From VAZQ01 sp963702695 (GTDB lineage: Bacteria; Pseudomonadota; Alphaproteobacteria; Rhizobiales; Xanthobacteraceae), in contig CAVPDS010000001.1 of the NCBI GenBank assembly GCA_963702695.1, positions 240,509-304,508 on the forward strand: 64,000 nucleotides of DNA, written 5' to 3'. Both the position numbers and the translations under genes were made by a program. Below are positions 24,943 to 34,306 of the stretch, piece by piece; the first letter of the stretch is position 1; each line of letters begins with the position of its first letter. The notes beneath the pieces are model-generated. The model did no database searches. It was not told the origin of the DNA and was given only the letters and a program-made list of their open reading frames with translations.

Positions 24943-25968
24943 ATGAAGAAAGTTGCCGTCCTGACCGGTCTCGCATGCTGCGCGGCTCTCCTGCCAACGA
25001 CCGCGGCATCGGCCGCCGATATCGTGACCGTCGGCGCGGCGGCAACCACCAGCGATGCGCCGATCTACATTGCCGACAAGAAGGGCTACTTCCGCGAGGA
25101 AGGTCTGGACGTGAAGGTGAGCAACTTCCGCTCCGCCGCCGACATGGTGGCGCCGCTCGGCACCGGCCAGCTCGACGCCGGCGCCGGCTCGGCTTCGGCC
25201 GGGCTCTACAACGCCGTGCTGCAGGGCATCCGCATCAAGATCGTCGCCGACAAGGCTTCCTCCGCGCCCGGCTACGGCGCGACCAAGATTTTGCTGCGCA
25301 AGGACCTTGCCGAGAGTGGCCGCTACAAGACGCCGAAGGACTTCAAAGGCATGAAGTTCGCGATGAACGCGCCCGGCGTGAGCAACACCGCGACGCTTAA
25401 TGCCCTGCTCAAGTCCGCCGGCCTCAAGTATTCCGACGTCGAGACCGTCAACCTGCCGTTCCCCGACCACGTGGTCGCACTACAGAACAAGGCAGTCGAC
25501 GCGTCCGCCTCGGTCGAGCCCGGCCCGACCATCGCGATCCGCAACGGCTTCGCCGTGCTGGTCAAGTCGGACGATGAGATCATTCCGAACCATCAGATCG
25601 CGGTGCTGCTCTATTCCGAGAATTTCGTGAAGAAGCAGGACGCGGCGCGGCGCTTCATGCGCGCTTACGTTCGCGCCGTGCGGTTCTACAATGGCGCACT
25701 GAAAGATGGCCGGATGCTCGGACCGAATGCCGACGAGGTGATCTCAATTCTGGCCGCCTCCACCCCGGTGAAGGACCCGGCCATCTACAAGTCGATCACT
25801 CCTACCGGCATGAACCCGGACGGCAAGGTCAACGTCGCGAGCCTTGCCGATGACCTCGCCTTCTACAGGGAGCAAGGCCTGATCACAGGCGATGTGAAGA
25901 TGGAGCAGATGGTCGACAACTCGTTTGTCGACCAGGTGGTGAAGGAGATGGGGCCTTATAAGAAGTAA
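24943..25968 (+). CDS. NMT1/SsuA-type ABC solute-binding protein
   Basis: 341-residue periplasmic receptor with signal peptide MKKVAVLTGLACCAALLPTTAASA. The NMT1/THI5-like pattern follows: DAPIYIADKKGYFREEGLDVKV, a typical loop with APLGTGQLDAGAGSASAG, GMKFAMNAPGVSNTATLNALL, and NHQIAVLLYSENFVKK. Family members bind nitrate, sulfonates, thiamine precursors or aromatic acids. AAGGAGGAGA precedes the ATG. There is no permease or ATPase gene beside it, so it must share a transporter encoded elsewhere. Its place before an SDR and hydantoinase-like genes suggests uptake of the compound they degrade. Confidence 0.85.
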   Translation: MKKVAVLTGLACCAALLPTTAASAADIVTVGAAATTSDAPIYIADKKGYFREEGLDVKVSNFRSAADMVAPLGTGQLDAGAGSASAGLYNAVLQGIRIKIVADKASSAPGYGATKILLRKDLAESGRYKTPKDFKGMKFAMNAPGVSNTATLNALLKSAGLKYSDVETVNLPFPDHVVALQNKAVDASASVEPGPTIAIRNGFAVLVKSDDEIIPNHQIAVLLYSENFVKKQDAARRFMRAYVRAVRFYNGALKDGRMLGPNADEVISILAASTPVKDPAIYKSITPTGMNPDGKVNVASLADDLAFYREQGLITGDVKMEQMVDNSFVDQVVKEMGPYKK

Positions 25969-25990
25969 AAATCAGGAAACATCGGGACCC

Positions 25991-26085
25991 GTCATCCCGG
26001 CCGAGCGAAGCGAGAGCGGGATTCAATTCGCAACGCGCTCGGCACGTTGGGTCCCGGATCGGCACCTCGCGCCTCCGGGATGACA
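25991..26085. repeat. REP-like palindrome pair
   Basis: GTCATCCCGGCCGAGCGAAGCGAGAG... opens and CCTCCGGGATGACAA closes the element, ending about 25 bp before the SDR ribosome-binding site. Confidence 0.75.
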
Positions 26086-26122
26086 ATTCCCAATATCAGC
26101 CGAATTGAACAGGAGATAGTGA

Positions 26123-26911
26123 ATGTACGACCTCTCAGGCCGCGTCGCGCTGGTCACCGGCGCGGGACCCAATATCGGCCGGGTCATCGCGGCGACGCTC
26201 GCGCGCGCCGGCGCGACAGTGCTGTGCAACGATCTCAAGCCTGACTTGGCGGCAGCGGCGGCGAAGGCCGCGGGCGAAGGCGGCAAGGCGTTTCCCCTCC
26301 CCTTCGACATCACCGATCCGGACAAGGTGGAACACGCGATTGAGGCCGCGTCACGCCAGCACGGCACCATCGACATCCTGGTGAACAACGCCGGTGTGAC
26401 GATCCCGAAGAGCATCCTCACCGTGTCGGTCGACGAGTGGCGGCTGGTCACGCGCACCATCCAGGAGGGCGCGTTCCTTTGCAGCCGTGCGGTCGCGAAG
26501 CGTCTCGTGGCCGCGCAGAAGCCAGGAGCGATCGTCAACATCGCATCGACCACCGGCCATCGCGGCCGCAAGAACGCCATTGCCTACGCCACCGCCAAGG
26601 GCGGCATCCTCAACTTCACCCGCGCCCTGGCGATGGACCTGGCGCCGCACAAGATCCGCGTGAACTCCGTCTCGCCCACCAAGACTGGCGCCTCGGTCGG
26701 CGCGATCGAAACGGCGGGCGCGCGCAGTTTTGATGAAATCCCGCTCGGCCGCCTCGGCGAGCCTCAGGACCACGCCAACGCGGTGTTGTTCCTTGTGTCC
26801 GACGCCGCAAGCTTCATCACCGGCATCGATCTGCGCGTCGATGGCGGCACGCTCGCGACCTGGGGCACGCGCTCGCAGGCGGACCCGACCGCCGCCGCGA
26901 AGCCCGCCTGA
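26123..26911 (+). CDS. Short-chain dehydrogenase/reductase
   Basis: 262-residue classical SDR. The nucleotide motif TGAGPNIG (13-19) is a variant of TGxxxGIG. DILVNNAG follows at 84-91, and the catalytic residues are Ser142, Tyr155 and Lys159 (YATAK). The C-terminal GIDLRVDGGTLATWG is standard. The ATG follows CAGGAGATAGTGA. Its stop overlaps the start of the hydantoinase A gene (TGATG), so the two are translated together. It likely oxidises or reduces an intermediate of the pathway encoded by the following genes. Confidence 0.88.
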   Translation: MYDLSGRVALVTGAGPNIGRVIAATLARAGATVLCNDLKPDLAAAAAKAAGEGGKAFPLPFDITDPDKVEHAIEAASRQHGTIDILVNNAGVTIPKSILTVSVDEWRLVTRTIQEGAFLCSRAVAKRLVAAQKPGAIVNIASTTGHRGRKNAIAYATAKGGILNFTRALAMDLAPHKIRVNSVSPTKTGASVGAIETAGARSFDEIPLGRLGEPQDHANAVLFLVSDAASFITGIDLRVDGGTLATWGTRSQADPTAAAKPA

Positions 26912-29022
26912 TGCCGGATCGTCGCACCGTTCGTTATCTCGGCGTCGACACCGGCGGCACTTTCACCGACCTCGTCGAGATCGACGGCGCTGGGCGGCTG
27001 ACTTTCGAGAAAGCGTTCTCTACCCCGAAGGCGCCGGAGCAAGGCATCCTCGACGCGCTCGCAGGCCTGTCGGCCTCGGCCGGCCTCGACATCCGCGAGC
27101 TGCTGGAACAGACCGAACGCTTCGCGCACGGCACCACGGTTTCGACCAATGCGCTGATCCAGCGCCGTGGCGCGCGCGTAGGGCTGATCGCCACGCGCGG
27201 CTTCGAGGACACGCTGATCATCGGCCGCGGTCCGGTCGGACGCGCCGGCGGCCTGCCGCAATCGAAGGCGATGGATTTTCTGCACACCGAGCCGCCGCCG
27301 CCGCTGGTGCCGAAGGCCTTCATCCGCGGCGTGAGCGAGCGGATCGTTGCGGGCGGCGAGGTGCTCGCACCGCTCAACGAGGCGGAGGCGCGCGCGGCGA
27401 TAGAGTCACTTCTCGCCGTGGGCGTCGAAAGCCTTGCAGTGTGTCTCCTGTGGTCGTTCCGCAATCCAACACATGAACGGCGCGTGCGCGCGATCGCGCG
27501 CCAGGTCGCGCCCGGCCTGCCGGTGAGCCTCTCATGCGAGATCGCGCCACGCATGGGCGAATTCGAGCGCATGGTGACGACGGCGGTGAACGCCTTCATC
27601 GGGCCGGTGACCGAACGCTACATCCGCGGCCTGCAGCAGCGGCTCAGCGAGCTCGGCCTCGCGCGGCCGATCCAGGTGATGAAATCCTCCGGCAGCGTGA
27701 TGCTGCCGGACGCCATCGGCCACCAGGCGGTGTCGGTGGTCAATTCCGGGCCGATCGGCGGGCTGGTGGCGGCGCGCCATGTCGGCAAGCTTCTCGGCTA
27801 CGACAAGATCATCACCGCCGACATGGGTGGCACCAGCTTCGACGTCGGCCTGATCGTCGACGACGTGTTCGAGGAAGAGAGCACGCCGTTCCTCGACCAG
27901 GGCCTGCCGGTGCATGTGCCGACCATCAAGGTGGTGACGATCGGCGCCGGCGGCGGCTCGATCGCGTGGACCGACGGCTATCGGCTGCAGGTCGGGCCGC
28001 AGAGCGCCGGCGCCGACCCCGGCCCCGCCTGCTACAGCCGCGGCGGCAGCGAGCCGACGGTTGCCGACGCGCTGGTCGTCCTGGGCATCATCGATCCGGT
28101 GAATTTCTTCGGCGGCCGCTATGCGCTCGACGCGGCGAAAGCGCGCGCGGCGATCGAAGCTCGTATCGCGGGCCCGCTCGGGCTTGATCCGCTCGAAGCG
28201 GCGGCGGGCATCTACGAGGTCGTGACCGCCAAGATGGGCGATCTCATCCGCAAGGTGACGGTCGAGAGCGGCCACGATCCGCGCGAGTTCTGCTTGTTGT
28301 CCTATGGCGGCGCCGGCGGCGCGCATTGCGCGGCCTTCGCAGCCCAGCTCGGGATCAAGCGCATCATCGTGCCCTACGCCGCGTCGGTGTTCTCCGCGCT
28401 CGGCGTGGCGTTGTCGGATATTGCGTATCGGCACGTGCGCTCCGCGCCGGTGTTGCTCGACGCGCCGGAGACGGCCGCGACCGTCAACAACGTGTTCGCG
28501 GACCTTTCAGAACGCGCACGCGCCGACATGCAGGCGAGCGGGCTCGATCCGGCGTCCGCCGAAATGCACTACGGCCTGGAGATGCGTTACGTCGGGCAGA
28601 TGAACGAAGTCTCGCTCGCTTGGCCGCACGGCGCATTTGCCGCAGGGGACGCGAGCGCACTGCGAGGGGTGTTCGAGGCACTCTATCAGCAGCGCTACGG
28701 CGCCGGCACGATCCGCCGCGAGACGCCGCTCGAAATCATCAGCTTCCGCGCCGAGGCGGTGAAGGCAACCGAGAAGCCGAATTTTGCGCCGTTGTTCAGG
28801 GACAAGCGCGGCGCCGGCACGGTGCGCCGGAAGCGGCCGGTCTATATGCGCGGGCGTGGCTGGATCGACACCAGCGTCTACGCCTACGACGACCTCGCGG
28901 CGGACGCGCCGGTGCCGGGCCCGGCCGTCATCGAGCGCGAGAGCACGACCATCTGGCTGCCGCCGGGCACGCGCGCTACGCTCGACGTTTACGGAAACCT
29001 GGCGATCGAACCGGAAACGTGA
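26911..29022 (+). CDS. hyuA: Hydantoinase A / acetone carboxylase beta-type subunit (HyuA family)
   Basis: 703-residue ATP-dependent subunit of the hydantoinase A/oxoprolinase family, with an ASKHA-type N-terminus (RYLGVDTGGTFTDLVEID). Other motifs are FAHGTTVSTNALIQRRGARVGLIATRGFEDTL, the second phosphate-loop-like ADMGGTSFDVGLI, and GAGGGSIAWTD, with SAGADPGPACYSRGG beyond. The C-terminal third has AALGVALSDIAYRH-type segments. The family hydrolyses hydantoins or 5-oxoproline or, with biotin-free carboxylase relatives, carboxylates ketones (acetone, acetophenone). The partner B subunit lies 1.2 kb downstream, with a TctC receptor gene between. Confidence 0.88.
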   Translation: MPDRRTVRYLGVDTGGTFTDLVEIDGAGRLTFEKAFSTPKAPEQGILDALAGLSASAGLDIRELLEQTERFAHGTTVSTNALIQRRGARVGLIATRGFEDTLIIGRGPVGRAGGLPQSKAMDFLHTEPPPPLVPKAFIRGVSERIVAGGEVLAPLNEAEARAAIESLLAVGVESLAVCLLWSFRNPTHERRVRAIARQVAPGLPVSLSCEIAPRMGEFERMVTTAVNAFIGPVTERYIRGLQQRLSELGLARPIQVMKSSGSVMLPDAIGHQAVSVVNSGPIGGLVAARHVGKLLGYDKIITADMGGTSFDVGLIVDDVFEEESTPFLDQGLPVHVPTIKVVTIGAGGGSIAWTDGYRLQVGPQSAGADPGPACYSRGGSEPTVADALVVLGIIDPVNFFGGRYALDAAKARAAIEARIAGPLGLDPLEAAAGIYEVVTAKMGDLIRKVTVESGHDPREFCLLSYGGAGGAHCAAFAAQLGIKRIIVPYAASVFSALGVALSDIAYRHVRSAPVLLDAPETAATVNNVFADLSERARADMQASGLDPASAEMHYGLEMRYVGQMNEVSLAWPHGAFAAGDASALRGVFEALYQQRYGAGTIRRETPLEIISFRAEAVKATEKPNFAPLFRDKRGAGTVRRKRPVYMRGRGWIDTSVYAYDDLAADAPVPGPAVIERESTTIWLPPGTRATLDVYGNLAIEPET

Positions 29023-29033
29023 TGGAGAAAATA

Positions 29034-30197
29034 ATGAAGAATGCGAGCCATCAGTACTCGTCGTCCCCGCGAAGGCCGGGATCCATGCCCTCCGTCGAAA
29101 GAGCTTTGCTTTCGCCGCGCCATGTCGCGCGCAAGCGGCGTATGGGTCCCCGCTTTCACCGGGACGACGTAGGGCTCCACATCCCGGCATTCGCGCTGAT
29201 CCTGGCCAGTATTGCTTTCATCGCGTCGCCCGCGCAGGCCCAAAACGTGTCGGAGTTCTACAAAGGCAAGACCATCCAGATCATGGTCGGCTTCGGCGCC
29301 GGCGGCGGCTACGACCTCTATGCCCGCGCGCTGGCGCGCCATCTCGGCAAGCACATGCCCGGCCAGCCGGCCGTGGTGGTGCAGAACATGGAGGGCGCCG
29401 GCAGCGTGCGGGCCGCCAACTATGTCTACTCCGGCTCACCCAAGGATGGCACCGTCATCGCCGCGGTGAACCAGAACGCGCCGATGTATCAGCTCCTCGG
29501 CGGCACCGCCGCCCGCTTCGAGGCCGCCGGCATGCAATGGCTCGGCAGCATGGCGAATTCGAATGGGCTGCTCTACACCTGGGCCGCGAGCGGCATCAAA
29601 ACGCTCGACGACGCCAAGACCCGCGAAGTCCCGCTCGGCGCGGTCGGCACGTCGTCGGACTCCTTCATCTTCCCGACCATCGTCAACGAGTTGCTCGGCA
29701 CCAAGTTCAAGCCGATCAACGGCTATGCCGGCACGGCGCAAATCCATCTCGCGATGGAGCGCGGCGAAGTGATGGGCCGCGGCGGCAATAGCTGGGCGAG
29801 CGTGCAGACCAGCGACCGGGCGTGGCTCGACGAGCACAAGATCAACATCCTGCTGCAGGTCGGCTTTCGGAAGGAGCCGGAGCTTCCCGACGTGCCGCTG
29901 CTGCTCGATCTCGTAAAAGGCGACGATGCGGTCGGAATCGTCAAGGTAATGAGCCTGCCGACCGCGCTCGGCTATGGGCATTGGGTTGCGCCGGGCATTC
30001 CCTCGGGCCGGCTGGCGGCGTTGCGCGCCGCCTATGCGGCAACCATGAAGGACCCGGAGTTCCTGCAGGACGCCGAAAAGCAGCACATGCTGATCCGCGC
30101 GCAGGACGGCGCCGCGCTGCAAGGCCTGGTCAAGCAGGCCACCACCGCACCGAAGGCCGCGCTGGAGCGGACAGCCAAAATCCTCAATTGGAATTGA
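29034..30197 (+). CDS. TctC-type solute receptor with a repeat inserted in its leader
   Basis: 387-residue periplasmic receptor of the TctC/Bug family. The body is standard (EFYKGKTIQIMVGFGAGGGYDLYARALARHLGKHMPGQP...). The N-terminus is odd. From the ATG at 29034 (GGAG seven bases upstream) come about 45 residues encoded largely by an inverted pair of REP palindromes (29065-29171), and only then the hydrophobic core FALILASIAFIASPAQAQ. The repeat keeps the frame open, so the product would have an extended, arginine-rich pre-signal region, or translation may start inside. It sits between the hydantoinase A and B genes, 11 bp after A and 5 bp before B, which ties it to their substrate. Confidence 0.82.
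   Translation: MKNASHQYSSSPRRPGSMPSVERALLSPRHVARKRRMGPRFHRDDVGLHIPAFALILASIAFIASPAQAQNVSEFYKGKTIQIMVGFGAGGGYDLYARALARHLGKHMPGQPAVVVQNMEGAGSVRAANYVYSGSPKDGTVIAAVNQNAPMYQLLGGTAARFEAAGMQWLGSMANSNGLLYTWAASGIKTLDDAKTREVPLGAVGTSSDSFIFPTIVNELLGTKFKPINGYAGTAQIHLAMERGEVMGRGGNSWASVQTSDRAWLDEHKINILLQVGFRKEPELPDVPLLLDLVKGDDAVGIVKVMSLPTALGYGHWVAPGIPSGRLAALRAAYAATMKDPEFLQDAEKQHMLIRAQDGAALQGLVKQATTAPKAALERTAKILNWN
29065..29171. repeat. REP-like inverted pair inside a coding leader
   Basis: GTCGTCCCCGCGAAGGCCGGGAT... and ...GGGTCCCCGCTTTCACCGGGACGAC lie in frame between start codon and signal peptide of the TctC gene. Confidence 0.75.
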
Positions 30198-30202
30198 GCG
30201 CG

Positions 30203-32377
30203 ATGGATCGCGCGCATGCCGCCGACCTGCCCGAAATCGATCCGATCACCTTCGAAGTGATCAAGCACCGGCTGTGGCAGATCAACGACGAGCAGGCGAT
30301 TGCGATCCGCACCATCTCGTCGTCGCCGATCGTGGTCGAAGGTAACGACTTCAACGTCGGCCTGTTCTCCGACGACGGGCAGGTGACGACCGCCGGCATC
30401 GGCTCGCTCGTCCATGTCGGCACCATCGGTGACGCCCTGCGCTCGATCATGCGCGGCGCGGGAAAAATTCGCGATGGCGACATCTTCCTGACCAACGATC
30501 CGTTTCTGGGCGCGCTGCACCAGAACGACGTCGTGCTCGCGAGCCCGCTGTTCTATCAGGGCGAGATCGTGCTGTGGGTCGGCAACGTGCTGCACCATCC
30601 GGACGTCGGCGGCATCGACGAGGGCAGCTTCTGCATCAACGCGCGCAACCTCTATCAGGATCCGCCGCGCTATTTCTTCAAGATCGTCGACCAGGGCGAT
30701 CTCGTGCCGGAGCTCGAGCATACCTTCGTCACCAACTCGCGGCTGCCCGACATGGTAGCGCTCGACCTGCGTGCGCAGATCGGCGCGATCAACGCGGCGA
30801 AAAAACGCCTTGTCGCGCTGCTCGATGAGCGCGGCGCACCGACCGTACGCGCGGTGATGCGGCAATCGCTCGACCTCTCCGAGCGCCAGCTTCGCGATCG
30901 CATCCGCCGCCTGCCCGAGGGCACATGGACTGGCGAAGCCTGGATGGACGGCGACCGTGTCGGCTCGGAGCGGCTGCACCGCGTGGTGGTGCAACTCACC
31001 CGCGAGGGCGAAACGCTGCATTTCGATTTCACCGGCTCATCGCCGCAGGTGGACGCCGCGGTGAATTGCACCTATCACGCGACCGTCGCTGGCGCCGCGG
31101 TGCCGATCTACACGTTCCTCTGCCAGGGCGACATCGACTGGAACGACGGCGTCAAACGCTGCCTCAAGGTCACCGCGCCCGCCGGCACCGTGGTCAACGC
31201 CAGCTTCCCCGCGCCGGTGAGCATCTGCACCATCGGCTTTCGCTGGCTGGTGACCGTCGCGGCCTCGCAGGCGGTGGCGAAGATGTTCGACGCCTCGGCA
31301 GATTTCCGCGATCGCGTCTGCTCGTCATGGAGCGTATCGGCCAACTGCAATAATCTCTTCGGCGTGAACGCCGAAGGCAAGCGCGTCGGCGCGCTGCTCT
31401 CCGACCATCGCGGCGGCGGCGCGGCGGCGCGCTCGTTCGCCGACGGCTTCAGCCATTCCGGGCAGACCACGTCGTTCTCGGCCAGCATGGCGAACGTAGA
31501 GAGCCAGGAATGGAAGTTGCCGCTCCTGTACCTCTACCGCCGCCAGCTTCCGGATTCCGGCGGCGCCGGCCGCTGGCGCGGCGGCCTCACCGCCGCTGCG
31601 GCGCTGACGCCGATCGGCGTTCCCGAGATGGTGCTCAAGTCCACCAACACCGCCGGCACCGAGCAATCGAACGCGCACGGCATCGACGGCGGCTATCCCG
31701 GCGCCGGCTCGCAGGTGCGCGTGCTGCGCGGCACGCAGGTGTGGGAGCGGCTCGCGAGCGGGGTGATCCCACGCGACGACAGCGATTTCGGCGGGGAGAT
31801 CGAGCACCTCCCGTCAAAGGCAAGCGGCGTCCTTTCGAAAGGCGACGTCCTGGTGTTCTTCGCGCCCGGTGGCGGCGGCTTCGGCGATCCGCTGGACCGC
31901 GAGCCCGGGCGCGTGGCGAACGATGTCGCCAACGGCTGGGTGAGCGTCGAGCGCGCGCGCGAAAACTACGGCGTGAGTCTCAACAACAATGGCCGTGCCG
32001 ACGAAGCGGCAACGCAAACAACGCGCGAAAACATTCGCGGCGTGCGCAAACAACGGCCGATGTCGCCGTGGCAATGTGAAGACCAGTGCGTGCATCCGGG
32101 CGACAAGGCCGAACCTTGGCGCATTGGCGAGAACATCGAGCTTTCTGCCGACGGCTCAGGCGCGCGCTGCCGCCGCTGCGGCGAAGCGCTCGGCGGCGCT
32201 CACGGACGCGTCGCCGTGATGCAGCGCAAGCTCAGCGGCGCCGGGCCGTGGATGGCGCTGCGCCACGGCGGCGACAGCCCGAATTTCGTGCTGGAGGAGA
32301 TTTCCTGTCCGTCCTGTGCGACGCTGCTTTCCGTGCGCGAAGTCCGGCGCAGCGGCGGCGACGCGAAAGGCAAATAA
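30203..32377 (+). CDS. hyuB: Hydantoinase B-type subunit fused to an acetone-carboxylase-gamma-like zinc ribbon
   Basis: 724 residues. Residues 1 to about 600 are the hydantoinase B/oxoprolinase family (EIDPITFEVIKHRLWQINDEQAIAIRTISSS, NDFNVGLFSDDGQ, FLTNDPFLGALHQNDVV, GGGGFGDPLDREP near the end of the core). After a short linker the last 100 or so residues carry CEDQC, CRRCG and CPSC pairs in a layout like the small gamma subunit of acetone/acetophenone carboxylases, here as a fusion. It is coupled to the TctC gene five bases upstream. The fusion favours a carboxylase over a simple hydantoinase, though the reaction cannot be fixed from sequence. Confidence 0.82.
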   Translation: MDRAHAADLPEIDPITFEVIKHRLWQINDEQAIAIRTISSSPIVVEGNDFNVGLFSDDGQVTTAGIGSLVHVGTIGDALRSIMRGAGKIRDGDIFLTNDPFLGALHQNDVVLASPLFYQGEIVLWVGNVLHHPDVGGIDEGSFCINARNLYQDPPRYFFKIVDQGDLVPELEHTFVTNSRLPDMVALDLRAQIGAINAAKKRLVALLDERGAPTVRAVMRQSLDLSERQLRDRIRRLPEGTWTGEAWMDGDRVGSERLHRVVVQLTREGETLHFDFTGSSPQVDAAVNCTYHATVAGAAVPIYTFLCQGDIDWNDGVKRCLKVTAPAGTVVNASFPAPVSICTIGFRWLVTVAASQAVAKMFDASADFRDRVCSSWSVSANCNNLFGVNAEGKRVGALLSDHRGGGAAARSFADGFSHSGQTTSFSASMANVESQEWKLPLLYLYRRQLPDSGGAGRWRGGLTAAAALTPIGVPEMVLKSTNTAGTEQSNAHGIDGGYPGAGSQVRVLRGTQVWERLASGVIPRDDSDFGGEIEHLPSKASGVLSKGDVLVFFAPGGGGFGDPLDREPGRVANDVANGWVSVERARENYGVSLNNNGRADEAATQTTRENIRGVRKQRPMSPWQCEDQCVHPGDKAEPWRIGENIELSADGSGARCRRCGEALGGAHGRVAVMQRKLSGAGPWMALRHGGDSPNFVLEEISCPSCATLLSVREVRRSGGDAKGK

Positions 32378-32380
32378 ACC

Positions 32381-33112
32381 ATGTTCGGCTGGCGCAAGCG
32401 CATCGGCTATATCGGCCCGACCGTGATGGAGGTCGTGCCGTACGAGTTCTACCGGTTCGCGCCGGAGGGCGTGGGCCTGGTCGGCGTCACCTGCGCGATC
32501 GACGACTGGAGCGCCGAGTATTTCGACAAGGCGCTGGCGCAGGTCACCAACGCCGCGACCTATCTCGGCTCGCGCGGCGTCGATTTCATCCTGCACGGCG
32601 GCGGGCCGCTGGTGGCCGCGCGCGGCAAGGGTTTCGAGGAGATCATCGTCAGGGACATCGAGGCCGCCGCGAAAGTGCCCGCGACCACCGGCGTGCGCGC
32701 CGCAATGGATGCGCTGCGCCATCTGGGCGCGCGCCGCATCGTAATCGCCTCGCCCTATCCCGAGCGGCACAACGTCGCGCTCTCCGCCTATCTCGGCGCG
32801 CACGATTTTGAGATCGTCGGCGCCGAGGCCATGAATGTGCCATTCAAGGCGCTGCAAAGCGTGCCGCTCGCCGAGATCGAAAGTTTTGCGCGCGGCGCTC
32901 TGCTGCGTTCCGGCGGTTGCGACGCGCTCTACCTCCCCTGCCCGCAATGGCAGGCGGCGCAGGTGGTTGCGACGTTGGAGCAGGACACCGGCGTGCCGGC
33001 GGTCGCCTATACTCACGCGAGCTTCTTCGCCGCGTTCAAGGCGCTCGGCATCCACGAGCCGATCCGCGGCCATGGATGGCTCCTCGCCTCGCTTGCGGAG
33101 CAAAAGAGATAA
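32381..33112 (+). CDS. Arylmalonate decarboxylase/maleate isomerase-fold protein (single catalytic Cys)
   Basis: 243-residue Asp/Glu racemase-superfamily protein starting three bases after the hydantoinase B stop. The superfamily uses a pair of cysteines near residues 74 and 188. Here the first site is glycine (LHGGGPL, 72-77) and the second is Cys187 (LPCPQW). That Gly/Cys pattern is the one known from arylmalonate decarboxylase; maleate isomerases and racemases have both cysteines. It may therefore decarboxylate a disubstituted malonate, or act on a malonate-like product of the neighbouring carboxylase-type subunits. Translational coupling to the B subunit supports a shared pathway. Confidence 0.78.
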   Translation: MFGWRKRIGYIGPTVMEVVPYEFYRFAPEGVGLVGVTCAIDDWSAEYFDKALAQVTNAATYLGSRGVDFILHGGGPLVAARGKGFEEIIVRDIEAAAKVPATTGVRAAMDALRHLGARRIVIASPYPERHNVALSAYLGAHDFEIVGAEAMNVPFKALQSVPLAEIESFARGALLRSGGCDALYLPCPQWQAAQVVATLEQDTGVPAVAYTHASFFAAFKALGIHEPIRGHGWLLASLAEQKR

Positions 33113-33120
33113 ATCGATTT

Positions 33121-34290
33121 GTGTTGCGATGTCTGTTTCCGCCCGTCCCCGCGAAGGCGGGGACCCAGGGGGGCCGGGCTCGGCGCGTAGAGCCCCTGGA
33201 TTCCCGCTTACGCGGGAATGAGCGGAATTCAACGCAACAGCAAAATATCAGCGTTGCAAGCACGCTGCTGATCTTGCTCGGCACGGCAATTCTATCAGTT
33301 CCGGCCCATGCCCAATCGGTCGCGGACTTCTATCGGGGCAAGACCCTCGAGATTGCGGTCGGCGCGGCGTCGGCCGGCGGCTACGACCTCGCCAGCCGCA
33401 CGCTGGCGAACCACATGGGCCGCCACATCCCCGGCAATCCGAAACTCATCATCAAGAATATGCCCGGCGCCACCGGCCTGATCGGCACGAATTATCTCTA
33501 CAACGCCGCCAAGCGCGACGGCTCGGTCATCGGCATGCCGACCAGCAACGTGCCGCTGGAGCCGCGACTGAAGCTCCTGTCGCCCAACGGCACCGGGGTG
33601 AAGTTCGACCTCTCGAAATTCAGTTGGATCGGCACCACCATGCAGGAGCCGCAGGTGACCTGGGTGTGGCACACCGCGCCGGCAAAGAACGTCGAGGACC
33701 TCAAGACCAACACGATCGTGATGGGTGCGACCGCGAATTCCGCCGACAACTACGTGCTGCCGATGCTCGCTAACGCGCTGATCGGCACCCGCATGCAGGT
33801 GCTCACAGGTTATATCGGGCAGAACGAGATCGACCTCGCGGCCGAGCGCGGCGAGGTGCAGGGCAACAATACCGGCCTGTCGAACCTGACCGCCGCGCGC
33901 GCCGACTGGGTCCGCGACGGCAAGGTCCGCATCCTCCTGCAGTACGGCAATGAGCGGTTGCCGGTGCTCAAGGACGTGCCGACGGTCGCCGAATTGACCA
34001 AGTCGGACGTCGATCGCGAGATGCTCCGCTTCTACGCGATCAAATTCACGATGACGCGACCCCTGATCATTCCGCCTGACGTACCGGCGGATCGCGTGGC
34101 GGCGCTGCAGCGCGCCTTTGCCGACACGATGAAGGACCCGCAATATCTCGAGGAGTGCAAACGCATCGGCCTCGACACCAATTGGCTCGGCAGCGAGGAC
34201 ATGGCGCAGCGGGTCCGCCAGATCATGGAAACACCGCAGCCGGTGGTCGATCGGCTGCGAGACCTGCTCACGCACACGAGCGCAAAGTAA
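33121..34290 (+). CDS. TctC-type solute receptor (start uncertain, repeat in leader)
   Basis: Periplasmic receptor of the TctC/Bug family. The clear part begins at the signal peptide (STLLILLGTAILSVPAHAQS, about 33262-33318) and continues SVADFYRGKTLEIAVGAASAGGYD... to a normal C-terminus. No ATG lies in frame just before it. The nearest in-frame starts are GTG 33121 or TTG 33124, upstream of a REP pair (33146-33229) that would again be translated as part of the leader. This repeats what is seen in the receptor at 29034. Either leader translation through the repeat or a non-standard internal start must be assumed. Confidence 0.75.
   Translation: MLRCLFPPVPAKAGTQGGRARRVEPLDSRLRGNERNSTQQQNISVASTLLILLGTAILSVPAHAQSVADFYRGKTLEIAVGAASAGGYDLASRTLANHMGRHIPGNPKLIIKNMPGATGLIGTNYLYNAAKRDGSVIGMPTSNVPLEPRLKLLSPNGTGVKFDLSKFSWIGTTMQEPQVTWVWHTAPAKNVEDLKTNTIVMGATANSADNYVLPMLANALIGTRMQVLTGYIGQNEIDLAAERGEVQGNNTGLSNLTAARADWVRDGKVRILLQYGNERLPVLKDVPTVAELTKSDVDREMLRFYAIKFTMTRPLIIPPDVPADRVAALQRAFADTMKDPQYLEECKRIGLDTNWLGSEDMAQRVRQIMETPQPVVDRLRDLLTHTSAK
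33146..33229. repeat. REP-like inverted pair
   Basis: CCCGTCCCCGCGAAGGCGGGGACCC at one end and GGATTCCCGCTTACGCGGGAATGAGCGG at the other, within the leader region of the TctC gene. Confidence 0.75.
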
Positions 34291-34306
34291 CAGACAGCGG
34301 GGGAAC

